A stretch of 10,138 nt of DNA from Clostridia bacterium (GTDB lineage: Bacteria > Bacillota > Clostridia > Oscillospirales > Acutalibacteraceae), in NCBI GenBank assembly GCA_900767015.1, contig CAAFXQ010000160.1:1-10138 (forward strand). Direction: 5' to 3'. Both the position numbers and the translations under genes were made by a program. The notes under the pieces are model-generated. The model was not told the DNA's origin, ran no database searches, and saw only the letters and a program-made list of their open reading frames with translations. This document shows, piece after piece, positions 1 through 5,043 of this stretch (the stretch's first letter is position 1; every line of letters starts with the position of its first letter).

Positions 1-15
1 TGCAAACTATCAATA

Positions 16-81
16 GCATTTTCGACCCGCAGCTTTTTCTTCGCCCCTCAAGGGCAAGAAAAAACTCGGCTGAGAAAATGC
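16..81. repeat. Long imperfect inverted repeat (24 bp of stem)
   Basis: Nested arms pair as follows: GCATTTTC 16-23 with GAAAATGC 74-81; CAGC 30-33 with GCTG 69-72; TTTTTCTT 34-41 with AAGAAAAA 56-63; GCCC 43-46 with GGGC 52-55. C42 is bulged, 64-68 forms a bulge, and the loop is 47-51. The inner stem has a T-rich arm on each strand, as in bidirectional terminators, but no extra T run follows on either side. It could be a terminator for a gene left of the window, part of a structured RNA, or part of a palindromic repeat. Confidence 0.6.
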
Positions 82-263
82 GCACTAAAAGCGTTCTTTG
101 CATACTTTCTGACGTGCCTGTCAGGCCGTTGGACGGCTTCACTGCCGCCGCACTTCCTGATTCGTCTGACTTTTTATCCCGTGTAGTCAGTTACTACTAC
201 TTGGTAAGTGCCCGTGCGGCATGAGCACAAGGTAGAAGTATAGAACAAGTCAAAGCAGAGAAG

Positions 264-301
264 AAGACAGGGTCGACTGCATGAGGTCTACCCTGTCTTT
301 T
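264..301. terminator. Terminator-like hairpin after sdpI
   Basis: A perfect 10-bp stem pairs AAGACAGGGT (264-273) with ACCCTGTCTT (290-299), with an inner GAC/GTC extension. On the plus strand the T run is 298-301. On the minus strand the stem is followed by TTCTTCTC. It begins five bases after the sdpI stop codon, so it most simply ends the minus-strand sdpRI transcript. The better T run is on the plus strand, so it may also stop a transcript arriving from the left edge. Confidence 0.6.
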
Positions 302-306
302 GAATT

Positions 307-951
307 TCAATCTTCGGTTGCCTGCTTCCGGCTGAGAGCAAACGAATAAACGGTGGGCACAAGGACGACTACCACAATCACAGCAAACAGCAACAAGGGA
401 ACACCGCAGAACGTGCAGATAATGCTGATGATTCCGCCGGCGATCCAAAGTTTGCCGGCAAGGCGGTGCGTTTTGTTCCAGTTTTCTTCACTTTTTAGCG
501 TCCACGGAATTTTAATGCCCATGGTGCTGTTTTGCTTGCACTTCGGAAGAAAGTTTCCGACGAACACAAGCATCAGCCCGATAAGACATGGGATAATCAC
601 TTCGATTTTCACGTCAACGCCCTTGGACGCAAGCAATGTCATCGGACAAAGAATCAGCGAAAGGGCAGGGATAAACCAGTACGTCATGGCATTAAGAGCC
701 TTTGAATAGTTGGCTCTTCTCTTGTCGGCCGCTGCGCCGATATGACAGACAAGGTGCAAAACCACAAGTATCAGCGGCAGTCCGAACACGGCAAAAGGCT
801 TCGGTGCGAAATTATCCGGCTCTCCTGCCATGTTCCAGTGAACCGGAATTTTATCGGGCAAATCCTTGTATAAAATCAGCCCCAGAACGCATGGCAAAAG
901 ACAGACAACGGCGCCGATGTATACTGCGGGTTTATTTTTCAGGTTTTTCAT
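307..951 (-). CDS. sdpI: SdpI/DUF1648-family membrane (immunity-like) protein
   Basis: 214-residue integral membrane protein of the SdpI family, known from Bacillus subtilis as immunity to the SdpC toxin and as a partner that sequesters SdpR at the membrane. An N-terminal DUF1648 region carries LPDKIPVHWNMAGEPDNF (31-48). The SdpI domain carries MGIKIPWTLKSEENWNKTHR (144-163). Hydrophobic stretches near 9-28, 52-72, 88-108, 114-134, 166-183 and 185-206 suggest six membrane helices. The chosen ATG has GGAGGAG just upstream. A TTG that would extend the frame to 1047 lies deep inside sdpR and has no such site. The start overlaps the end of sdpR by 20 nt, so the two are probably translationally coupled. 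No sdpABC toxin genes are in the window, so it is an orphan immunity-type gene or a sensor of another peptide. Confidence 0.88.
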   Translation of the reverse strand: MKNLKNKPAVYIGAVVCLLPCVLGLILYKDLPDKIPVHWNMAGEPDNFAPKPFAVFGLPLILVVLHLVCHIGAAADKRRANYSKALNAMTYWFIPALSLILCPMTLLASKGVDVKIEVIIPCLIGLMLVFVGNFLPKCKQNSTMGIKIPWTLKSEENWNKTHRLAGKLWIAGGIISIICTFCGVPLLLFAVIVVVVLVPTVYSFALSRKQATED

Positions 952-1216
952 ACTTCTCTCCTCCGAACTGTGAAAGCCACAGCATAATTTCCTCAAAAAC
1001 GGAAACGTTAATGTCATAGTAAATATAGTTTTTCTCTTTCGTCTCAAAAATCAGGTCGGCCTTTTTGAGTACCGACAGATGATACGAAACCGTTGCGGCG
1101 GTCAGGTCAAACTTCGCCGCTATGTCCCCGGCGGACATACGTCCCTGTTTGAGATAGTCAAGAATCTCCCGCCTTACCGGGTCGGCGAGAGCCTTGAAAG
1201 TACTGCCGAACGCCAT
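932..1216 (-). CDS. sdpR: ArsR-family transcriptional repressor, SdpR-like
   Basis: 94-residue winged-helix DNA-binding protein, close to the usual SdpR length of about 90. It opens with ALADPVRREILDYLK (about 9-23), typical of the family. The helix-turn-helix spans about 28-54 (SAGDIAAKF then TVSYHLSVLKKADLI), and a wing follows (ETKEKNYIYYDI). The protein contains no cysteine, so the thiol metal site of the classical arsenic/cadmium sensors is absent. That fits SdpR, which is controlled by its membrane partner rather than by metal. ATG 1216-1214 is preceded by AGAGGTGA at good spacing. It is the first gene of a minus-strand operon with sdpI. Two palindromes flank its promoter, which points to autorepression, as known for B. 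subtilis sdpRI. Confidence 0.9.
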   Translation of the reverse strand: MAFGSTFKALADPVRREILDYLKQGRMSAGDIAAKFDLTAATVSYHLSVLKKADLIFETKEKNYIYYDINVSVFEEIMLWLSQFGGEKYEKPEK

Positions 1217-1233
1217 ACCGTCACCTCTTTCAA

Positions 1234-1257
1234 CTATTTAGAAGTTTTTCTAAACAG
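1234..1257. promoter_or_regulatory. Putative SdpR operator 1 (24-bp palindrome)
   Basis: CTATTTAGAA (left half) and TTCTAAACAG (right half) around a 4-bp centre, with one mismatch between outer arms. The inner TTTAGAA/TTCTAAA is perfect. It lies immediately downstream of the -10 and covers the predicted start point, where bound repressor would block transcription. The assignment to SdpR is inferred from position and from the second copy at 1289-1312. Confidence 0.72.
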
Positions 1258-1286
1258 ATTATAGAGGCAGAAAACCGGAAAGTCAA
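1258..1286 (-). promoter_or_regulatory. Promoter of the sdpRI operon
   Basis: Read on the minus strand, TTGACT (1286-1281), a 17-bp spacer, then TATAAT (1263-1258): a near-perfect sigma-A promoter. The start point would be near 1251, about 35 nt before the sdpR ATG. The two palindromes lie directly on each side of this core. Confidence 0.88.
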
Positions 1287-1288
1287 TA

Positions 1289-1312
1289 CTATTTCGAAAT
1301 TTTTCTAAATAG
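1289..1312. promoter_or_regulatory. Putative SdpR operator 2 (24-bp palindrome)
   Basis: CTATTTCGAA and TTCTAAATAG around a 4-bp centre. It differs from operator 1 at three of 24 positions. It sits 3 bp upstream of the sdpRI -35 and 55 bp (about five helical turns) from operator 1, start to start. Its right end is 10 bp from the -35 of the divergent ackA promoter, so a bound protein could touch both promoters. Confidence 0.7.
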
Positions 1313-1322
1313 TTTCAGAGTG

Positions 1323-1352
1323 TAGACAAATCGGTTTTTATTATGCTATAAT
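1323..1352 (+). promoter_or_regulatory. ackA promoter with extended -10
   Basis: TAGACA (1323-1328), an 18-bp spacer, and TATAAT (1347-1352) preceded by TG at 1344-1345, giving an extended -10. The start point is expected near 1359. It is divergent from the sdpRI promoter and downstream of operator 2. Confidence 0.82.
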
Positions 1353-1358
1353 TATTTT

Positions 1359-1472
1359 GTATGGCAACCTGATAACCCCTGCTGAAGTGTGCGGTGGAAT
1401 CTTCGTCCTGAACGCTTCAACCGAGATTACCCGGAAAGCCGGCGTTACAAATAAATTTGAAGGAGAATATCA
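1359..1472 (+). promoter_or_regulatory. ackA 5' leader with possible pseudoknot
   Basis: About 114 nt untranslated. TGAAGTG (1383-1389) can pair with CGCTTCA (1413-1419; one G-U pair). GGT plus AATCT (1393-1395, 1398-1402) can pair with AGATT plus ACC (1424-1431). The two stems interleave, so they form either an H-type pseudoknot or two alternative hairpins. CCGG 1431-1434 can pair with CCGG 1439-1442. The ribosome binding site AAGGAGA is at 1460-1466. I do not recognise a known riboswitch class, and there is no T run suggesting a terminator. Confidence 0.4.
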
Positions 1473-2732
1473 ATGAGTGTAAAAGAATTGATTGTAAATG
1501 CCGGAAGCTCCTCTCTCAAGTATACCGTTTATCTTATGCCTGAGCAGGAGGTTCTCGCAAACGGAATCTTCGAACAGCTGACAACCCCGAAGCCGACCTT
1601 TACCCATAAGCTGCCCGACGAAAACGGCAAGCTTCAGAAGGTCATCGACAAGCTGAGCCTTGAAAGCGGCGCAGACCATGCCGCAGCGTTCAAGAAGCTT
1701 ATCGAAACCCTCACGGGTGAGGAATACGGCGTGCTTTCCTCCATGGACGAAATTGCCGCAGTCGGTCACCGTGTTCTTCACGGCGGCGAAAAATTCAGCG
1801 GCTCCGTTGTTGTTGACGAAAGCGTCAAGGAAGCCATCCGTGAATGCATTCCTTTAGGACCGCTTCACAATCCGGCGAACCTTGTCGGTATTGAAGCCTG
1901 CGAAGCGCTCATGCCGTCTGTTCCGCAGGTTGCGGTTTTTGATACCGCTTTCCATCAGTCGATCGCTCCCGAAGCGTATATGTACGCCCTTCCTTATAAA
2001 TATTACAAGGAATACGGAATCCGCCGCTACGGCTTCCACGGCACCTCTCACCGCTATGTATCGAAGAGAACCGCCGAATTCCTGATGGACAAGTACCCAG
2101 GCAAATATGACCCCGACACGCTTCGTGTGGTAACGTGCCACCTCGGCAACGGTTCGTCTCTTGCCGCAGTCAAGGGCGGAAAGTGCGTAGACACAACAAT
2201 GGGTCTGACGCCGCTTGAGGGTATTCTGATGGGAACCCGTTCCGGCTCGATTGATCCGGCAATCATTCCTTTTATAATGAAAAAAGAGGGCCTGTCTCCC
2301 GACGAGATCGACGCTCTTCTCAACAAAAAGTCCGGTATGCTCGGTCTTACGAGCGACGACCCGAACAACGAAGCGACCAGCGACAACCGCACGATTGAAG
2401 CCAGAGCCAAGGCAGGCGACGAAAGAGCCATGCTTGTTGAAGCGATGTTCTGTCATCAGCTGACGAAGCTTATCGGCGGCTTTGCGGCGGCTATGGGCGG
2501 CGTGGACGCTGTTGTTTTCACGGGCGGAATCGGTGAGAACAATCCGCATTACCGCACGAGAGTTGCTGAAAAGCTTGCCTTCCTCGGCACCGCAATCGAC
2601 GAGGAGCCGAACGCACTGCGAGGCAAAGAGGTTGAAATTTCGACCGAAGACAGCAAGCTGAAACTTCTGGTTATCCCGACCGACGAAGAACTTATGATTG
2701 CTCAGGATACGTTTGAACTGACGCAGAAATAA
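1473..2732 (+). CDS. ackA: Acetate kinase
   Basis: 419-residue cytosolic acetate kinase of the ASKHA fold (EC 2.7.2.1). It interconverts acetyl phosphate plus ADP with acetate plus ATP, the last substrate-level phosphorylation step of acetate fermentation. The signature VNAGSSSLK is at 8-16 (N9) and the second signature GFHGTSHRYV at 187-196 (H189). Catalytic equivalents known from the Methanosarcina enzyme are visible: R100 in GHRVLHGG, H132 in PLHNP, D157 in FDTAFH, R256 in MGTRSG, and the acidic pair E405-E406 in PTDEEL. The phosphate loops HLGNGSS (223-229) and FTGGIGEN (349-356) are intact. It is slightly longer than the usual 400 residues. AAGGAGA precedes the ATG by about 6 nt. It has its own promoter and terminator, and pta is not adjacent. 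Confidence 0.98.
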   Translation: MSVKELIVNAGSSSLKYTVYLMPEQEVLANGIFEQLTTPKPTFTHKLPDENGKLQKVIDKLSLESGADHAAAFKKLIETLTGEEYGVLSSMDEIAAVGHRVLHGGEKFSGSVVVDESVKEAIRECIPLGPLHNPANLVGIEACEALMPSVPQVAVFDTAFHQSIAPEAYMYALPYKYYKEYGIRRYGFHGTSHRYVSKRTAEFLMDKYPGKYDPDTLRVVTCHLGNGSSLAAVKGGKCVDTTMGLTPLEGILMGTRSGSIDPAIIPFIMKKEGLSPDEIDALLNKKSGMLGLTSDDPNNEATSDNRTIEARAKAGDERAMLVEAMFCHQLTKLIGGFAAAMGGVDAVVFTGGIGENNPHYRTRVAEKLAFLGTAIDEEPNALRGKEVEISTEDSKLKLLVIPTDEELMIAQDTFELTQK

Positions 2733-2735
2733 GAA

Positions 2736-2754
2736 AAAGCCCGGTTTTTACCGG
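2736..2754 (-). terminator. Possible minus-strand intrinsic terminator
   Basis: CCGGT (2741-2745) pairs with ACCGG (2750-2754). Read on the minus strand the hairpin is followed by GC and then TTTTTCTT, which is terminator-like. On the plus strand no T run follows. It may protect ackA from antisense transcription from the right, but I see no convincing minus-strand gene or promoter between here and 3000. Confidence 0.35.
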
Positions 2755-2836
2755 AAAGACATGACCACAGACCGGCAATATTGGTATTGACCGCCGTGCC
2801 GTGTGTTTTCGGTTCTTTCCGTTTATCAGAATAAGC

Positions 2837-2868
2837 AAAGCACAGCTTCTTTGTAAGTTGTGCTTTTT
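2837..2868 (+). terminator. ackA intrinsic terminator
   Basis: A 12-bp stem (one G-U pair): AAAGCACAGCTT (2837-2848), loop CTTTGT, then AAGTTGTGCTTT (2855-2866), ending in the five-T run 2864-2868. It lies about 105 nt after the ackA stop codon and isolates ackA from the ribosomal operon. Confidence 0.85.
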
Positions 2869-2985
2869 CCTTAGAATGGGGCGGCTGACACAATATATAG
2901 TATATATGACGGCTTGTACGGCCTTATTTTGAATCTGTCTGACCGTGCCCAAAAGAGACGAAAAATTCTTGCAATTTCCACAAAC
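2869..2985. other. AT-rich intergenic spacer before the S10 promoter
   Basis: No gene seen. It holds a perfect 15-bp palindrome at 2893-2907, ATATATA and TATATAT around a central G, of unknown role. An antisense frame covering 3138-2692 has no family resemblance or ribosome binding site. Confidence 0.5.
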
Positions 2986-3031
2986 TTTTTTTAAAAAAAT
3001 CGTTGACATTCCACAATCTTTATGATATGAT
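2986..3031 (+). promoter_or_regulatory. S10 operon promoter with T7A7 upstream tract
   Basis: TTGACA (3003-3008), a 17-bp spacer and TATGAT (3026-3031). A T7A7 tract (2986-2999) ends 3 bp before the -35, where an UP element that contacts RNA polymerase alpha would lie. The start point is expected near 3038. The octamer TTCCACAA occurs at 2976-2983 and again at 3009-3016 inside the spacer. Confidence 0.9.
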
Positions 3032-3037
3032 ACTTGA

Positions 3038-3369
3038 GCATGCATAGGGCGAAGTATGGGTATTGCTATGCCCTCGTGCAATCTTACGATATGCGATGAT
3101 GTGGGAGGTGGCTGCCCGTCGAGGCAGGGAATTTCCACGGAGTATGTCCGATTTCAAACCGGGCGAACTATATTTCACCTGTTGCCGCTTTCTTGCGTTA
3201 GACCTTGTGTCTAAGCGGCTTTGGGGTGGACTGTGCTTTTATGCGCTTTTTGCCGGAAATACTCAGTTTCCGGCTTTTAAAAGGCAGATTAAAAAACACC
3301 CGGCAGGGTTTGCACAGAAACACATAGTTACACATTGCCCGCCAAATTTTATTAGGAGGCGCACAATCA
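3038..3369 (+). promoter_or_regulatory. Structured S10 operon leader
   Basis: About 330 nt untranslated. Visible pairings: AGGGC 3046-3050 with GCCCT 3070-3074, extended by GCA/TGC; AGGTG 3106-3110 with CACCT 3176-3180, closing a branched domain containing CTGCC/GGCAG (3112-3127) and CGGA/TCCG (3138-3150); GCCGC 3184-3188 with GCGGC 3215-3219, stacked over TTAGAC/GTCTAA (3198-3214); the terminator-like stem at 3252-3278; and GGC-a-GGG 3302-3308 with CCCGCC 3338-3343 just before the AGGAGG at 3354-3359. In Escherichia coli the S10 leader is the target of L4-mediated attenuation and translational repression. A similar role here is inference. Confidence 0.6.
3252..3278 (+). terminator. Attenuator-like hairpin in the S10 leader
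   Basis: A perfect 8-bp stem, GCCGGAAA (3252-3259) with TTTCCGGC (3267-3274), a 7-nt loop, then TTTT. The T run is short and followed by AAAAGG, which can pair back with CTTTT at 3246-3250. The 5' part TGCCGG (3251-3256) can instead pair with CCGGCA (3300-3305), giving a possible antiterminator state. It may be a conditional rather than a constitutive terminator. Confidence 0.45.
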
Positions 3370-3681
3370 ATGGCAGTTAAGGAAAAGATCCGCATCAGAC
3401 TGAAGGGCTATGACCACAACCTTGTCGATAAGGCGGCGGAGATGATCGTTGATACCGCAAGACGTACAAACGCTCAGGTATCAGGTCCCATCCCCCTTCC
3501 GACCGAAAAGGAAGTTGTTACAATCCTTCGCGCTGTTCATAAGTATAAGGACAGCCGTGAGCAGTTTGAGCAGAGAACGCACAAGAGACTCATTGACATC
3601 GTCAGACCGACACCCAAGACCGTGGAGGCCCTGACAAATCTTGAAATTCCGGCAAGTGTTGAAATCGAAATCAAGAGATAA
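3370..3681 (+). CDS. rpsJ: 30S ribosomal protein S10 (NusE)
   Basis: 103 residues, the usual length. S10 sits in the head of the small subunit and, as NusE, also joins transcription antitermination complexes with NusB and couples RNA polymerase to the ribosome through NusG. Family landmarks: IRIRLKGYDH (7-16), the conserved loop SGPIPLPTEKE (39-49), and REQFEQRTHKRLIDI near the middle. AGGAGG ends 10 nt before the ATG. It is the first gene of the operon, following the long structured leader. An 85-nt gap with a hairpin separates it from rplC, wider than most gaps in the cluster. Confidence 0.98.
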   Translation: MAVKEKIRIRLKGYDHNLVDKAAEMIVDTARRTNAQVSGPIPLPTEKEVVTILRAVHKYKDSREQFEQRTHKRLIDIVRPTPKTVEALTNLEIPASVEIEIKR

Positions 3682-3725
3682 CTTGTTTTCATTTTAAAAA
3701 TACCCGCACTTAACCGAAAGGTCAC

Positions 3726-3740
3726 GTTGGCAAAGCCAAC
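3726..3740 (+). promoter_or_regulatory. Hairpin in the rpsJ-rplC gap
   Basis: GTTGGC (3726-3731) and GCCAAC (3735-3740) form a perfect 6-bp stem on a 3-nt loop, with GGT/ACC as a possible outer closure. It lies just upstream of the rplC ribosome binding site AAAGGAGGAA (from 3749). No T run follows, so it is not an intrinsic terminator. RNA processing, mRNA stability or translational control are all possible. Confidence 0.5.
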
Positions 3741-3766
3741 CAATAACCAAAGGAGGAACAAATTTT

Positions 3767-4402
3767 ATGAAAAAAGGTCTTATCGGAAAGAAAATCGGCA
3801 TGACTCAGGTTTTCGACGAGAACGGCAAGGTTATCCCCGTTACCGTTGTTGAACTTGGACCGTGCGTAGTCGTTCAGAAGAAAACGGCTGAAAACGATGG
3901 TTACGAAGCTGTTCAGCTCGGCTTCGGTGACGTCAAGGTAAAGGCAGTCAACAAGCCCATGACCGGTCACTTCAAAAAGGCTGATGTTGCCCCGAAGAAG
4001 GTTCTTCGCGAGTTCAGACTCGAGGACACCGCTTCTCTTAACGTAGGCGACATTCTTAAGGCTGACGTATTTGCCGCCGGCGACAAGGTAGACGTTGTCG
4101 GAACCAGCAAGGGTAAAGGTACAGCCGGCGCAATCAAGAGATGGAACTTCTCAAGACTGAAGGAATCCCACGGTACAGGTCCTGTCGCAAGACATGCCGG
4201 TTCCCTCGGTGCCTGCTCCGACCCGTCAAGAGTTTACAAGGGAAAGAAGCTTGCAGGTCATCTCGGCGCAGAACGTGTTACAATCCAGAATCTCGATGTT
4301 GTCAAGGTTGACGCAGAAAACAACCTTATCGCCATCAAGGGTGCAATCCCCGGCCCGAAGAAGGGCATCGTTATGGTGGTCAACAGCGTAAAGAAATCAT
4401 AA
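3767..4402 (+). CDS. rplC: 50S ribosomal protein L3
   Basis: 211 residues, close to the usual 209. L3 binds 23S rRNA early in assembly; its central extension reaches the peptidyl transferase region. Landmarks: KKGLIGKKIGMTQVF at the N-terminus; the extension GTAGAIKRWNFSRLKESHG; the GSLGACSDPSRVYKGKKLAG segment; and the terminal AIKGAIPGPKKG. Where proteobacterial L3 has the glutamine methylated by PrmB (MAGQMG), this protein has histidine (LAGHLG), so that modification is not possible at this site. AAAGGAGGAA precedes the start at good spacing. rplD follows after 17 nt. Confidence 0.98.
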   Translation: MKKGLIGKKIGMTQVFDENGKVIPVTVVELGPCVVVQKKTAENDGYEAVQLGFGDVKVKAVNKPMTGHFKKADVAPKKVLREFRLEDTASLNVGDILKADVFAAGDKVDVVGTSKGKGTAGAIKRWNFSRLKESHGTGPVARHAGSLGACSDPSRVYKGKKLAGHLGAERVTIQNLDVVKVDAENNLIAIKGAIPGPKKGIVMVVNSVKKS

Positions 4403-4419
4403 GAAAGGAGCCCAGCTAA

Positions 4420-5043
4420 ATGCCTAACGTATCAGTTTTCGACGTAAACGGCAAAAAGGTCTCTGACCTCGAGCTTGCCGACAGTGTTTTCGGAATCGAG
4501 CCCAACACTTCCGCCATGCACATCGCCGTTGTCAATTATCTTGCCAATCAGCGCCAGGGCACACAGTCAACCCTGACCCGCTCAGAAGTTTCCGGCGGCG
4601 GCAAAAAGCCCTGGAGACAAAAGGGAACAGGCCGTGCAAGACAGGGCTCAACAAGATCACCCCAGTGGTACCACGGCGGTATCGCACACGGTCCGAAGCC
4701 CAGAAGCTATCGCTTCACCATCAACAAGAAGGTAAGAAGACTTGCTATGAAGTCTGCTCTTTCCGCTAAGGTAGCGGCTGAAGAGATGATCGTTCTTGAT
4801 TCTTTAAAGCTTGAAGCAATCAAGACCAAGGAAGTCGTTAAGGTTCTTACCGCTCTTGAAACCGGCAAGAAGACGCTTATCGTTCTCCCCGAAAAGGACG
4901 ACGTAATTTACAGAAGCGCAAGAAACATCGCAGGCGTTAAGGTTTCTCTTGTTAACACGCTTAACGTTTACGATATCCTTAACTGCAACAGCATCGTTGT
5001 TCTTAAGGACGCAGTAGCTAAGATCGAGGAGGTTTATGCATAA
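4420..5043 (+). CDS. rplD: 50S ribosomal protein L4
   Basis: 207 residues. L4 binds domain I of 23S rRNA. Its extended loop (about 45-95 here), with SGGGKKPWRQKGTGRARQGS (58-77), lines the narrow part of the nascent peptide tunnel. Mutations in this loop cause macrolide resistance in several bacteria; the sequence here looks wild type. The C-terminal globular half ends in NSIVVLKDAVAKIEEVYA. In gammaproteobacteria free L4 represses its own operon through the S10 leader, so it is the first candidate ligand for the leader here. AAAGGAG precedes the ATG. The stop overlaps the rplW start in a TAATG junction. Confidence 0.98.
   Translation: MPNVSVFDVNGKKVSDLELADSVFGIEPNTSAMHIAVVNYLANQRQGTQSTLTRSEVSGGGKKPWRQKGTGRARQGSTRSPQWYHGGIAHGPKPRSYRFTINKKVRRLAMKSALSAKVAAEEMIVLDSLKLEAIKTKEVVKVLTALETGKKTLIVLPEKDDVIYRSARNIAGVKVSLVNTLNVYDILNCNSIVVLKDAVAKIEEVYA

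Larger units (their letters stand above)
1..306. other. Gene-free structured region at left edge
   Basis: I see no defensible gene here. The stretch is built of successive potential stems: the long hairpin at 16-81; CTGAC 109-113 with GTCAG 120-124; GCCGT 125-129 with ACGGC 133-137; CTGAC 166-170 with GTCAG 186-190; an irregular 13-bp stem at 192-240 (TACT, TACTT and GTGC pairing with GCAC, AGGTA and AGTA, one G-U pair included); and the terminator-like stem at 264-301. Several frames are open at the left edge on both strands (plus 1-186, plus 3-224, minus about 188 to 2), but none has a ribosome binding site and the peptides match no family I know. It could be the 3' part of a structured RNA, a dispersed repeat, or spacer. 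Strand is undetermined. Confidence 0.4.

Noticed and set aside
197..448. 83-codon minus-strand frame near the end of sdpI
   Set aside because: It overlaps the conserved sdpI coding frame and the terminator hairpin. The peptide is cysteine- and histidine-rich without pattern.
307..1047. TTG-initiated longer version of sdpI (246 residues)
   Set aside because: The extension overlaps sdpR heavily and lacks a binding site. The ATG at 951-949 has GGAGGAG and gives the normal SdpI N-terminus.
1359..1472. Known riboswitch class for the ackA leader (fluoride, ZTP, THF, preQ1 considered)
   Set aside because: None of the conserved core sequences I know for these classes can be placed on the leader.
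1854..2549. 231-codon antisense frame inside ackA
   Set aside because: It is the mirror of a strongly conserved ackA coding frame, with no promoter, ribosome binding site or family resemblance.
2893..2907. Perfect palindrome of ATATATA and TATATAT as an operator
   Set aside because: It is a low-complexity alternating AT sequence about 100 bp upstream of the S10 promoter core. No matching copy or regulator is visible, so I list it only as a note within the spacer.
2692..3138. 148-codon minus-strand frame in the ackA-rpsJ intergenic region
   Set aside because: It covers the ackA terminator and S10 promoter, has no plausible ribosome binding site and resembles no protein family.
3063..3380. 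105-codon open frame across the whole S10 leader, overlapping rpsJ
   Set aside because: It begins with TTG without a ribosome binding site, matches no family I know, and lies where a structured leader is expected. Probably chance.
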